Shown piece by piece: positions 47,877-58,001 of a stretch of DNA of 64,000 nucleotides. Numbering within the stretch: the stretch's first letter is position 1; each line of letters starts with the position of its first letter. The stretch is taken from contig SVQZ01000001.1 of NCBI GenBank assembly GCA_015065105.1, positions 90,448 to 154,447 on the forward strand. Reading direction: 5' to 3'. The notes under the pieces were generated by a model. It had not been told where the DNA came from. It ran no database searches and worked only from the letters and a program-made list of their open reading frames with translations. This DNA comes from Oscillospiraceae bacterium. GTDB lineage: Bacteria; Bacillota; Clostridia; Oscillospirales; CAG-272. Made by a program: the position numbers and the translations under genes.

Positions 47877-50800
47877 CTCCCTTCTGCGTATTTCTGCAAA
47901 CATTCTTCATTCGACAATAAATGCAAGGAGCAAGCTCCTCGTCGGGCATTGCATCTGCTTCGCCCCGTTTTATTGCCTCGGCAATATTCTTTACAACCTC
48001 ATTTATGGTTTTTTCAATATCATGAAGTGATTCAAGAGTAAAAAACTGACCCTTTTTCTTTCCGAGATCGGTTTTTACAGGAAAAACTATCATGTCACGG
48101 CTGTGAGACATAGCATCGAATACCTCTTCGTCATCAAGAAGCGCACCCTTTCGCTCTATATGGCCGATAACATCATCCTCAAGTTCCTGTCTTGTTTTGG
48201 GAATATCATGTGTTGACGTGTTAAGTCTTGCAAGATAATAAAGAGTTGCACAGGGCACAAGCTCTCCGGTACAATTTAACAGCTTAAGAAATTTTTCCTT
48301 ATTTTCAATTATGGCAAACAGATAAAGGAACATCTGCAGATTAACACCCTTGCCGAGATCTCTTAAGGAAAATTCCTTTTTACCCGTTTTATAGTCAATT
48401 ATACGGAAATATACCTTACCGTTTTTTTCAAATGCGTCAACGCGGTCGATCTGTCCGTTGATATACACAAAGCTGCCGTCCGAAAGCTCTATGCGTACAG
48501 GCGGAAGGTCTGCATTACTGCGTGTATTTACGCTCATTTCAAAAAACATGGGTTTAAAGTCAGAATCCTCGAGCTCTTTGGATATACTGCGAACAAAGAG
48601 ATGAGCATTCCTGCGGAGCTTTTCAAACAGGAAGAGCATTCTTTTGGATACAAAGGTCATCGAAGCGCAGGTGTCGTTTATATACCTGTCAACTATATTG
48701 TCCACAAGAGTCTTCTTTTCTTTATCATCGAGGATCTTTCCCATAGACTCTTTCAAGTAATCCTCGAGTATCTTATGGATAAAGTTACCGATATCTCTTG
48801 CGTCGTAATTAACCTTCATCTGCTCGTTCAAGCGAAGGTTATATTCAAGCTGATACGCAAATTTACATTTAACAAAGCTTTCAAGCTTTGTTTGTGACAT
48901 AGGCATATCTCCCTTTAAATGCTCAAGGTTTTCAGGGAGAGTTATTGCGCATTTTTCGGTATATACAGGTTCGCTGTATGAGGATATCGCATCGCGGTAA
49001 TCCTTATCACCGGAAAGTATATCTCTCAGCGCTTCTCCGAAGCTCTCATCCGAAATACGGTCAAATGCTGAGACTTTGTCATATATAAGCTCATATACAG
49101 AATAGTCACTGTAGGAACGGGTAGTTAACAGCGGGAATATTCTCTTCAGCTCAGCAAGACAAGGCGATATTATCCTTTCTACTCCGTCAAGAGAGGAGCT
49201 CGGTCTGCTTATCCATACGCTTTCACTTGCAGATAAGAGGGTTTTATAAAAGAGCCAATTCTGCTCACAGTAAAGCTCCTCGGGATCATGGGGCAGTACA
49301 AGTCCGCCTTCGGTAAGTGCTGCTCTCATTCTGTCATCCAGAATACTGTTTTCCTTATAGTCACAAGGATAACAGCCCTCGTTTGCGCCTATTATATATA
49401 TCCTCTTGGCCTCAACACTTCGAAGTGAAGAAATATTTACTATATTTATTTCGTCAATACTCGCAGGTAACATCGAAAAGGATATCTGTGAGCTTATAAG
49501 ACGAATAAGTCTCTTCAGGGTCTCTGTATTTTCTATCCTTGTTTGTGCACCGCAAATAGAAAGCTGTTCAAGGGCGGTTATTACCGCATTCCATGAAGCA
49601 ATATCCTCACCCTTTAAAGCATTCGGGTCTATACAGTCTGTAAGGAATCGGTATATTGCCTGCGCCGCTGAGGATGCATCTCTGTTTGTTTTAAGCTTAT
49701 CGGCAAGATCGGTAACAGGCTGAGTTATTCGATCGCGCAATATATTTATCCTTTCAAGAAGCTCAATGCTTTCATCTGACATACCAGAGGTGTACCCTGC
49801 GGGATTCATACTCCAGCTTTCATCCATAGTCCAAACATAACCCGAAAGAGACCATGTTGAAGCATACTCTTCAATAATATCGCATTCCTCGTCGGTAATA
49901 CCGCAAAGCCCGGTTTTAAGATAGGTAATAACGTCGCAAAGACGCCAATTGTAGGTTATGATATTAAGTGCGGATATTATAAATTTAACGCAAAGAGATT
50001 GTGAAACGTCACGGGGAGCGGAAAACCTACAGGGCATATCATGCCTTTGCATCATAACGTCAAGAATACCGCGGTATGCTTCGGTATCACCCGTTACAAC
50101 AGTAATATCTCTGTATCTCATGCCCTTTTTAATTAAAGATGCTATATCGGCGCATATAAGCTCGCATTCAGTATAAATATCGGGAGCTTCCGTTAATGTG
50201 ATCGAATCGGTAGCTTCAGGATACTGCACTTTGGTCTCGGAATCAAAGATATATTTTGAAATATGCTCAAATTCGCAGTTCAAAGACGGTGCCCGGCAGA
50301 TCTCATTTACGACCTCGACACCCAACTCCTGTGCAAAGCCCGTAAGCATATTTTTTATGTCATAAAGATTCGAGAAAAGCTCGCTGTCACGCACGGGATC
50401 GATGCATAAGGATACAGTAACATCGGCACCGGCCGCAATTAAAGCTTTTATAACATCAAGCTCCGCGGGAGTAAATCCAGAAAACGAATCGATATATACC
50501 TTTTCACAAGAAAACATTTTCTCGTTTCTGATCATATCGGCAACCTTTAACAGATCGTCCTTCTCTGAATCAAAACCATTGTGTATAAGCTCATCATAGC
50601 GGTGATAAATAATAGCTATATCTTCCGCTTTCGGACGAAGAGTTTCGGGCAGCATGGGTATCTTATCCTCAAAATACAAGGGAGATACTCTGTAATCGGC
50701 AAGCTGTGAATATAAAGCCGTGAGATCGGATATAAGTCCTATATCGGTGCTTTCTCCAGCTTTATAGCTGTTGAGTGAGGGGGACAGCTCGTTTAAAGTC

Positions 50801-51084
50801 CTCCACATCATAAGAGCTTTTCCGCCGTTATCAATATAGTTGTAGCATATACCGCCCTTTTCTCTGAAAACTATATTAGAAAGACGGCTGAAATTTGCAA
50901 TTTCAAGTAAAAAGAATTCTGCTCCCGAATTATTTGCCGCTATAAGCTTTCTTTCGGCAGAAAGAGCTTCCTGCTCCGGAACTATAAAAAGTACTCTCTT
51001 CTTTTCGGTCAGATCCTTATTGATGCTTTTAATTATACTTTCGGTCTTACCGCTTTTCGGAGCACCTAAAACGAATGATAACAT
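47860..51084 (-). CDS. addB: ATP-dependent helicase/nuclease subunit B
   Basis: FVLGAPKSGKTESI; MSQTKLESFVKCKFAYQLEYNLRL; IDRVDAFEKNGKVYFRIIDYKTGKKEFSL; CIYCRMKNVC Fe-S cysteines. Confidence 0.94.
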   Translation of the reverse strand: MLSFVLGAPKSGKTESIIKSINKDLTEKKRVLFIVPEQEALSAERKLIAANNSGAEFFLLEIANFSRLSNIVFREKGGICYNYIDNGGKALMMWRTLNELSPSLNSYKAGESTDIGLISDLTALYSQLADYRVSPLYFEDKIPMLPETLRPKAEDIAIIYHRYDELIHNGFDSEKDDLLKVADMIRNEKMFSCEKVYIDSFSGFTPAELDVIKALIAAGADVTVSLCIDPVRDSELFSNLYDIKNMLTGFAQELGVEVVNEICRAPSLNCEFEHISKYIFDSETKVQYPEATDSITLTEAPDIYTECELICADIASLIKKGMRYRDITVVTGDTEAYRGILDVMMQRHDMPCRFSAPRDVSQSLCVKFIISALNIITYNWRLCDVITYLKTGLCGITDEECDIIEEYASTWSLSGYVWTMDESWSMNPAGYTSGMSDESIELLERINILRDRITQPVTDLADKLKTNRDASSAAQAIYRFLTDCIDPNALKGEDIASWNAVITALEQLSICGAQTRIENTETLKRLIRLISSQISFSMLPASIDEINIVNISSLRSVEAKRIYIIGANEGCYPCDYKENSILDDRMRAALTEGGLVLPHDPEELYCEQNWLFYKTLLSASESVWISRPSSSLDGVERIISPCLAELKRIFPLLTTRSYSDYSVYELIYDKVSAFDRISDESFGEALRDILSGDKDYRDAISSYSEPVYTEKCAITLPENLEHLKGDMPMSQTKLESFVKCKFAYQLEYNLRLNEQMKVNYDARDIGNFIHKILEDYLKESMGKILDDKEKKTLVDNIVDRYINDTCASMTFVSKRMLFLFEKLRRNAHLFVRSISKELEDSDFKPMFFEMSVNTRSNADLPPVRIELSDGSFVYINGQIDRVDAFEKNGKVYFRIIDYKTGKKEFSLRDLGKGVNLQMFLYLFAIIENKEKFLKLLNCTGELVPCATLYYLARLNTSTHDIPKTRQELEDDVIGHIERKGALLDDEEVFDAMSHSRDMIVFPVKTDLGKKKGQFFTLESLHDIEKTINEVVKNIAEAIKRGEADAMPDEELAPCIYCRMKNVCRNTQKGDENDE

Positions 51085-51107
51085 ATTAAACTCCTGTATT
51101 ATTACAA

Positions 51108-51141
51108 AAGGAAGATTTTCGTACTACAAAAATCTTCCTTT
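51108..51141 (-). terminator. Terminator between topoisomerase-like gene and addB
   Basis: AAAGGAAGATTTTCGTACTACAAAAATCTTCCTTT. Confidence 0.7.
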
Positions 51142-51152
51142 CATCTGTCATT

Positions 51153-53138
51153 TTAAATATCAGCGTCTTTGACATACTGACTGCCGTATAAGGTTATAAA
51201 CTCCTTACGTGCAGGAAGATTATCGCCCAAAAGCGTGTCAAAAATAGCGGCTGTGCGTTCAGCATCACAGCTTTCAACCTGAATAAGTCTTCTTGTTGCG
51301 GGATTCATGGTTGTCTGCCACATCATATCGGGTTCGTTTTCACCAAGACCCTTTGAACGCTGAAGGGTGAATTTTTTACCCTCAAGCTTCTTCATGATCT
51401 CAGCCTTTTCAAACTCGTCATAAGCAAAATAGATATCATCCTTGCAGGTAATCTCAAAGAGGGGAGATTCGGCAATATATACCTTTCCCTGCTTGATAAG
51501 ATCGGGAAGAAGACGGTAGAAAAGCGTAAGGATAAGTGTTCTTATCTGGAAACCGTCCTCGTCGGCATCGGTACAAATGATTATCTTATTCCACTTTAAA
51601 AGATTTATATCGTATTTAGGAAATTCTGTCTTGAACTTACCGTCGATCTGAACACCGCAACCGATAACTCGCAAAAGATCTCTGATAATATCGCTTTTGA
51701 ATATCTTGTCATAACTGCTCTTCAGGCAGTTTAACGTCTTACCTCTTACAGGTATTATAGCCTGAAATTCAGCTGCTCTTCCCAATTTACAGGATGTAAG
51801 CGCCGAATCACCCTCAACTATATAGAGCTCGCGCTTATCGGGATCCTTTGAACGACAGTTAACGAACTTTTCAACTTTATTTTTGATATCGATATTTTTA
51901 ACAAGTTCGTCTCTTGTTCTGAGTCTCGTTTTTTCGGCAGACTCACGACTTCGCTTGTTTACAAGCACGATATTTGCAATTTTATCGGCATCCATGGGGT
52001 TTTCCATGAAATAGGTTTCAAGCTGTCGCTTTATATAATCGGTCATAAAGTCTTTGATAAACTTATTGGTTACCGATTTTTTGGTCTGATTTTCATAGGA
52101 TACCTTTGTGGATTTGTTGTTTGAAATAAAAAGAAGCGATGCTCCTATATCATCAAAACGTACCTTTGATTCATTTTTATTATACTTACCGTTTGCCTTT
52201 AGGTATTTATCGATTGCAAAAACAAAGGCGTTTTTCATAGCCTCATCAGGGGATCCACCGTATTCAAGGAAGCTTGAATTATGGTAATGCTCAATAAGGC
52301 TTGTCGCTTGGCTGAAGCAGAATATAACCTCGATCTTTAGTTTATACTCGTCAAGGTCTGCACGGTCACGTCCTTGGGTGTCTGTAGACCACATTACCGG
52401 GGCGGTTACCGCTTTATCTCCAACAGAACGATCAAGGTAATCTCTTATACCGTTTTCGTAATAATATTCCTCGGTTTCAAAGCCGCCGTTAGCTTCATAT
52501 TTTAAAATAAACCTAACACCATTATTTACAATAGCCTGCTTGTGAAGCATTTCTGTAAAGAATTCCCTGGGCATATTGATATCGGTAAATACCTCAAGGT
52601 CAGGCTTCCATTTTATAACAGTACCCGTACGGCGTTTTTCTAAGGGAGTTGTTTTTAATTTACCCGAAACTATACCCTTTTTAAAGTTTATCTCGTAAAG
52701 ATTTCCGTCACGGTAGCTCTTTACCTCCATAAATTCGGAGGCAAACTGTGTGGCGCAGGCACCGAGACCGTTAAGACCGAGAGCAAACTCATAGCTTCCT
52801 CCGGAATTATTGTTATATTTACCGCCTGCATAAAGCTCACAGAAAATAAGATCCCAGTTATATCTTTTTTCTTTTTCATTATAATCAAGTGGGATACCTC
52901 TACCCTTGTCCTCAACCTCTATGGTCATATCGCGCCATACGGTAACGGTAATGACCTTACCAAAGCCCTCTTTAGCTTCGTCAACAGAGTTCGAAACTAT
53001 TTCAAATACAGAATGCTCGCAGCCCTCAAGACCGTCAGAGCCAAAGATTACCGAGGGGCGCTTACGAACAGGTTCCGGACCCTTAAGCAGGGTTATATCG
53101 TCATTAGAATAACTTGAAGGATCTTTTGTTTTTGCCAT
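51153..53138 (-). CDS. Type IIA topoisomerase B subunit-like protein (GyrB/ParE family, divergent)
   Basis: GHKL: EIVSNSVDEAKEGFGK, EVEDKGRGIPLDYNEK, GLNGLGACATQFAS; TOPRIM: LYIVEGDSALTSCK, IICTDADEDGFQI; QRSKGLGENEPDMMWQTTMNP. Confidence 0.92.
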   Translation of the reverse strand: MAKTKDPSSYSNDDITLLKGPEPVRKRPSVIFGSDGLEGCEHSVFEIVSNSVDEAKEGFGKVITVTVWRDMTIEVEDKGRGIPLDYNEKEKRYNWDLIFCELYAGGKYNNNSGGSYEFALGLNGLGACATQFASEFMEVKSYRDGNLYEINFKKGIVSGKLKTTPLEKRRTGTVIKWKPDLEVFTDINMPREFFTEMLHKQAIVNNGVRFILKYEANGGFETEEYYYENGIRDYLDRSVGDKAVTAPVMWSTDTQGRDRADLDEYKLKIEVIFCFSQATSLIEHYHNSSFLEYGGSPDEAMKNAFVFAIDKYLKANGKYNKNESKVRFDDIGASLLFISNNKSTKVSYENQTKKSVTNKFIKDFMTDYIKRQLETYFMENPMDADKIANIVLVNKRSRESAEKTRLRTRDELVKNIDIKNKVEKFVNCRSKDPDKRELYIVEGDSALTSCKLGRAAEFQAIIPVRGKTLNCLKSSYDKIFKSDIIRDLLRVIGCGVQIDGKFKTEFPKYDINLLKWNKIIICTDADEDGFQIRTLILTLFYRLLPDLIKQGKVYIAESPLFEITCKDDIYFAYDEFEKAEIMKKLEGKKFTLQRSKGLGENEPDMMWQTTMNPATRRLIQVESCDAERTAAIFDTLLGDNLPARKEFITLYGSQYVKDADI

Positions 53139-53217
53139 TGTGTACTCCTTTGTCATTTAGTATTGTAAATAGTCGTTTTTTATGTTAGAATAGGTTATCA
53201 AATATCGGGAGATAAAA

Positions 53218-54000
53218 ATGAAAAATCTCATAGAAAAGTTATTAAAGAAAGAAAAAATAGAATATTTCGGCTTTCTCTCATTAAAGGACTGCCGAATCAT
53301 AAACCAAGGTCTTTTTGAAAGAAAAACACCTTTTGCCAAATCTATTATAAGCATGCTTATTCCTTATTATGTGGGAGAGTGCCCAAACAGCAATATTTCA
53401 CTTTACGCAATGTCCAAGGATTATCATATCTATATAGACGAGCTTGGAAAAAGACTGATAGCCGAGCTGCAAAAGGTGTTTCCTGACGAAAGCTTTGTAT
53501 GTATGGGCGACCATTCACCGATAGCAGAGGTCGAAGCCGCCTGCAAATGCGGTCTCGGTGTGGCGGGAGACAACAACTGTCTTATCAACGATAAATACGG
53601 ATCATACGTATTCATAGCAGAGATATTCACCAGCATCGAGCTTGAATGTAAGCCGAATGAAATAAAAGAATGTCTGCATTGCGGTATATGCACCCAAAAA
53701 TGCGTCTCGAAGGACCGTTGCTTATCGGATATTACACAGCAGAAATCAGAGCTTGACATAGATCATATAAAGCTTATGAGAGAAAACAACACCGCTTGGG
53801 GATGCGATATCTGTCAAAAAGCTTGTCCTCTTAACAAAGACATAGAAATAACACCTATCGACTTTTTTAAGAAAGACAGAATAGAACGTTTAGATCTTGA
53901 AATATTAGATAAAATGAGCGATCAAGAGCTTTCAAAAAGAGCTTTCGGATGGAGAAAAAGAAAAATTATAGAAAGAAACATAAAAATCTTGAAAGAATAA
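53218..54000 (+). CDS. Epoxyqueuosine reductase-like (QueG/DUF1730) 4Fe-4S protein, short form
   Basis: GLGVAGDNNCLINDKYGSYVFIAEIFT; CLHCGICTQKCVSKD...WGCDICQKACPLN double 4Fe-4S motif; 260 aa. Confidence 0.82.
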   Translation: MKNLIEKLLKKEKIEYFGFLSLKDCRIINQGLFERKTPFAKSIISMLIPYYVGECPNSNISLYAMSKDYHIYIDELGKRLIAELQKVFPDESFVCMGDHSPIAEVEAACKCGLGVAGDNNCLINDKYGSYVFIAEIFTSIELECKPNEIKECLHCGICTQKCVSKDRCLSDITQQKSELDIDHIKLMRENNTAWGCDICQKACPLNKDIEITPIDFFKKDRIERLDLEILDKMSDQELSKRAFGWRKRKIIERNIKILKE

Positions 54001-54034
54001 TAGAATAGAACACTACTCATTCAAGGTGATTAAT

Positions 54035-54604
54035 TTGAAAAGAACAAAATTCAACCATTCAAGCAATATATTTGCATACTGGTATGCTCATATTAAAAGC
54101 AACGGAATATGGAGCTTTTTAACAAGAGCGTCACGATACGTCAGAAGATATCTGTTTATTTCAAGATTAATAAAGTACGCTTCGCTCATCATCGCAGTAA
54201 TAGAAACGAGTGCAACCCTCGTATTAGTCGCAACAGCCTTTGTTGCAGCAATACCTTTAGCTGTAATCAGCTTTTCGTTTACCGCTCTTTTGAGTGCATT
54301 GAAATACAAAAAGATAAATCCAATGATAAAAGCAGAGCTTGAAAAGGCGGATAAAATTATATTTATAGAAGCAAAGAAGGGATACAACAGAAAGAAATCC
54401 GCATATCTTAACAGAATGGCTGTTTGCTTTAAGGAAGAGGGATATACCGTAATAATAGTTTCGAGATCATTTTTTACCGACAGGATGCTTTCGGCAAAGA
54501 AAACAAAGGAGGGCGTTTGGGTAGTGATGCTCAACTATTTTTTCGTTATAAAAAGAAAGTTTCTGTCACAGATAGATGAAAGCAAATTAATTTATATTTA
54601 CTGA
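54035..54604 (+). CDS. Hypothetical membrane protein
   Basis: Two hydrophobic segments (YASLIIAVIETSATLVLVATAFVAAIPLAVISFSFTALLSAL); TTG start at 54035 after AAGGTG. Confidence 0.6.
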   Translation: MKRTKFNHSSNIFAYWYAHIKSNGIWSFLTRASRYVRRYLFISRLIKYASLIIAVIETSATLVLVATAFVAAIPLAVISFSFTALLSALKYKKINPMIKAELEKADKIIFIEAKKGYNRKKSAYLNRMAVCFKEEGYTVIIVSRSFFTDRMLSAKKTKEGVWVVMLNYFFVIKRKFLSQIDESKLIYIY

Positions 54605-54608
54605 TCCA

Positions 54609-54635
54609 AACACGGGCATTGCCCGTGTTTTTTCA
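54609..54635 (+). terminator. Terminator
   Basis: AACACGGGCATTGCCCGTGTTTTTT. Confidence 0.88.
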
Positions 54636-54673
54636 GTTAAACAAGAGGAGAGATAAGAAAATAACAGCTCGCC

Positions 54674-55867
54674 TCAATTATATGCATGGATAAGCATATC
54701 CATAGCGCTGTCAACGTCTGTCTTGAGGGCATTATAATACTTTTTACAAAGAGAAACGATCTCTTCGTCCTCTATTTCGGAATAGGTTTTAAGTGCTTTT
54801 GCAACGCCGTTTTCTGCAGTAAAGCTGCAAAGCTCCGCAGAAAAATCGTCAATATCAAACAAAAGTCCTGCCGCCAATCCCATCACCATATAATCAACGG
54901 GGAGACCGTGGCTCTTAGCAAGCTTGATCGCACCGGGTAAACGGTCAACAGAGGAAAGCTTACGCTTGGTATCATTACCTACGCGGGCAACGGTATCGCC
55001 CAAAAGCTTGTTGTCATAACGTAAAAGAAGATCTATACTGTGCTCATTAAGAGAAGCTATATCGGCATTATGCTCCTTTGCAAGACTCTGAGCCGATTGG
55101 CAAAGAGCGGCCAATGCAATAAATCTGATCCTCATATCCTCTGCGGCCTGCCATATATATTCGTAGCCCTTAAGATTTCCTAAATAAGCGCAAAGCGCAT
55201 GACTCATATTATGCATATAAAGCTTTCTCTGAATGAAAAGTTCAAAGGGTGCATAAGGAAGCATATTCTTGATTTCGGGTATTTCTCCCTTAAACGCATC
55301 ACGGTCAACGGGAAGAGTACAGAATTTTTCAACACAAACTGCCATAGGGTACTGTGCAGATATATTTTCAGGAGTCTTAGGAACCATTCTTCCTATAGAT
55401 GCCTCAACAAAACCGAAGTTAGCATCGAAATATTCCTTTTCCTCATCATTTAAGTATTCAGAGATAAGACCGTGCAGATAAACATTTGCATCTATTTTAT
55501 TTTCGCAAATGATAATATCAAGCGGGCCCTTCCCCGATCTCATTCTCGCCTTAACGCCCTCTGCAATAGGCTTTGCTATAAATCTAAGGACGTTAACACC
55601 GACAGCTGTCGCCATTATGTCAGCACTCGCTATTTCCTGTGCTACAGCTTCGATATCGCTGCCGTCGGCACATCTTACGTTATCTACGACCGTTTTTATG
55701 TATTCACCCTTATCTGTGATGAATAAAGGGTATTCTCTGTCTTTATTGAGCATTTCGATAACGTCCTTGTTTACGTCAACGAAAACTGTTTCATATCCTG
55801 ATAAATTAAATAATTGTGCTATAAAGCCTCTGCCGATATTTCCGGCGCCGTACATTACTGCCTTCAT
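54674..55867 (-). CDS. mtlD: Mannitol-1-phosphate 5-dehydrogenase
   Basis: MKAVMYGAGNIGRGFIAQLFNLSGYETVFVDVN; CENKIDAN; FVEASIGRMVP; MHNMSHALCAYLG. Confidence 0.93.
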   Translation of the reverse strand: MKAVMYGAGNIGRGFIAQLFNLSGYETVFVDVNKDVIEMLNKDREYPLFITDKGEYIKTVVDNVRCADGSDIEAVAQEIASADIMATAVGVNVLRFIAKPIAEGVKARMRSGKGPLDIIICENKIDANVYLHGLISEYLNDEEKEYFDANFGFVEASIGRMVPKTPENISAQYPMAVCVEKFCTLPVDRDAFKGEIPEIKNMLPYAPFELFIQRKLYMHNMSHALCAYLGNLKGYEYIWQAAEDMRIRFIALAALCQSAQSLAKEHNADIASLNEHSIDLLLRYDNKLLGDTVARVGNDTKRKLSSVDRLPGAIKLAKSHGLPVDYMVMGLAAGLLFDIDDFSAELCSFTAENGVAKALKTYSEIEDEEIVSLCKKYYNALKTDVDSAMDMLIHAYN

Positions 55868-55887
55868 TTTATATATCCTTTCATTAC

Positions 55888-56376
55888 TTAATACGGAAGT
55901 GCGTACCAGATATTCAATGCAATAATAGAAATAATAACCAATACAATCCCTATTATAATGATCTTTGCGGTATCAGAAAAGGGGTTAACCTTCTTTTTCG
56001 ATAACTGTGCTTCCCTTTCAAGCATCTCGTTATTATGCTTCATTTTAAGCTTGTATATTCTGCGGTCGCAGTCCTTGATCAATTTCCCGGTATCCTTATA
56101 GGGATGGATAGAGTAAAGCTCGGATATCGCCTTATTATAAGAACCGACCGTATTCATTTTACAAAACTCGATAGCTTTATTATATATCTCGGATTTTCTG
56201 CATTCTTCAGCCTTTTTGAAGCAGAGGAGCGCATATTTTTTTGCTTCCTTTGAATCGTCAAGACTCTTAAAAAGAACACCTAATTCCTTGAGCTCTTCCT
56301 GTGAATTACTCGTTTCATATTTTTGATACAAGCTTTTATATACGCTATCCATAGCGGGAGAATTTTTCATATACAC
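55888..56376 (-). CDS. Hypothetical protein with C-terminal TM helix (TPR-like helical N-terminus)
   Basis: Helical repeat-like N-terminus; TM IIIIGIVLVIISIIALNIWYALPY; sits tightly in same-strand run. Confidence 0.6.
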   Translation of the reverse strand: MYMKNSPAMDSVYKSLYQKYETSNSQEELKELGVLFKSLDDSKEAKKYALLCFKKAEECRKSEIYNKAIEFCKMNTVGSYNKAISELYSIHPYKDTGKLIKDCDRRIYKLKMKHNNEMLEREAQLSKKKVNPFSDTAKIIIIGIVLVIISIIALNIWYALPY

Positions 56377-56381
56377 CTTGA

Positions 56382-56621
56382 TTACTTTTTATTTATAATA
56401 TATTCCGTTATATCCTCAACTATCCTGTTGTTTATAACGTCAGCATCGGAAATAGATATTTTAAATTCCTCCTCCAATGCCAGAATAAGATCGAGAACCT
56501 GAATGGAATCAGCCTCAAGATCATCGATAATATCCGAATTATCCTCAATACTTTCATAAGGAATACCGAGTGTTTCGGATATTATCTGTTTTACTCTTAT
56601 TTCAAAGATCGAATTTTCCAT
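56382..56621 (-). CDS. Acyl carrier protein
   Basis: 79 aa; IEDNSDIIDDLEADSIQVLDLILALEEEFKISISDAD, with phosphopantetheine Ser in DS(I). Confidence 0.9.
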   Translation of the reverse strand: MENSIFEIRVKQIISETLGIPYESIEDNSDIIDDLEADSIQVLDLILALEEEFKISISDADVINNRIVEDITEYIINKK

Positions 56622-56622
56622 A

Positions 56623-57999
56623 TCACTTATTAAACGCGGAGAATGCCTTGTGTGCCATATAAAGGTCTGCTTTGGAAATAACCTCTATAGGTGCATGCAT
56701 CGAAATAACCGCAACGCCTAAATCAACGGTGTCAATATTCTTCTGAGCTATATATGCGGCAACAGTACCTCCGCCTCCCTGATCGACCTTTCCGAGCTCG
56801 CCGGTCTGCCAGATAACACCGTGCTCATCGAAGATACGGCGGACAAAGGAAACGTATTCCGCACTTGCATCAGAGCTTCCGGATTTACCTCTTGCACCGG
56901 TAAACTTTGTCATTACAATACCGTGGTTGATATAGCTTGAATTTTTTCTCTCATAAACCTCGGCAAAATTGGGGTCGAAGGCGGCATTAACATCAGCGGA
57001 AAGACACTTGGAGTTCTCTTTAACAACATGATAGTTACCGCCCAAGGCTTTAGCTATCTCCTCCATAATATCGGTGAATACCTGACATTTCATGCCTGTA
57101 TTACCCTCAGAGCCTATTTCTTCCTTATCGGCAAGTATGGTCATAAGAGTCTTTTTAGGAGATTTATTTTCAAAAAGTGCAGTAAGCGCAGGATATGCAC
57201 ATACCTTATCATCATGACCGTAAGCCGCTATAAGACTACGGTCGAAACCGACGTAGCGGGGCTTAAAGGCGGGAACTGCCGTTAATTCGGCTGAAAGAAA
57301 ATCTGCCTCGGTAATACCGTATTTTTCATTTAAAAGCATCATTACGTGAAGCTTGACAGAATCCTTTGTTTCGCCCTTTACAGGTTCACTGCCTATAAGA
57401 ATGTTAAGATCCTCACCGGTAAATGCCTCGGCAAGCGGCTTTTTCATCTGATCCTTACCGAGATGAGGAAGAAGATCGTTAATATAGAATACAGGATCCT
57501 CATCATCCTCACCGATAGTAACGTCAACTCTTTCGCCGTCCTTTTTGTAAATAACACCGTGAAGCGCGAGAGGAATTGTAGTCCACTGGTATTTCTTGAT
57601 ACCGCCGTAATAATGGGTCTTGAAGAAACCCATTTCAGATTCCTCGTAAAGAGGTACCTGCTTCAGATCAAGACGGGGAGAATCAACGTGAGCTGCTGAA
57701 ATTCTGATACCGTTTTCGATATTTTCACTACCTATAATGAAGAGATAGAGAGCTTTTCCGCGATTATTATAATAATACTTACCGCCAACCTCAAGAGGCA
57801 TACCCATAGTATAGGGGACAAAGCCCTCCTTCTGAGCCATGGCAACACCCTCGGCGGTCGCTTCCCTTTCGGTCTTTGCTTTTGTCATAAAGGACATATA
57901 ACCCTTTGCATATTCATTGATACTTTCAAGTTCACCCTCGTCTATTGCCTGATAAACGTTAGTGTGGTCATAAAAAAGTTTTTCTTTAAGATCTTTCAT
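56623..57999 (-). CDS. Aminopeptidase, M18 family
   Basis: AAHVDSPRLDLKQVPL; YGHDDKVCAYPAL; ADKEEIGSEGNTGM; SADVNAAFDPNF. Confidence 0.94.
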   Translation of the reverse strand: MKDLKEKLFYDHTNVYQAIDEGELESINEYAKGYMSFMTKAKTEREATAEGVAMAQKEGFVPYTMGMPLEVGGKYYYNNRGKALYLFIIGSENIENGIRISAAHVDSPRLDLKQVPLYEESEMGFFKTHYYGGIKKYQWTTIPLALHGVIYKKDGERVDVTIGEDDEDPVFYINDLLPHLGKDQMKKPLAEAFTGEDLNILIGSEPVKGETKDSVKLHVMMLLNEKYGITEADFLSAELTAVPAFKPRYVGFDRSLIAAYGHDDKVCAYPALTALFENKSPKKTLMTILADKEEIGSEGNTGMKCQVFTDIMEEIAKALGGNYHVVKENSKCLSADVNAAFDPNFAEVYERKNSSYINHGIVMTKFTGARGKSGSSDASAEYVSFVRRIFDEHGVIWQTGELGKVDQGGGGTVAAYIAQKNIDTVDLGVAVISMHAPIEVISKADLYMAHKAFSAFNK

Positions 58000-58001
58000 A
58001 T

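Noticed and set aside
44394-51084. AddAB considered as a novel defence helicase-nuclease system
   Set aside because: Motifs and order match the canonical AddB-AddA recombination-repair enzyme; no extra defence genes adjacent.
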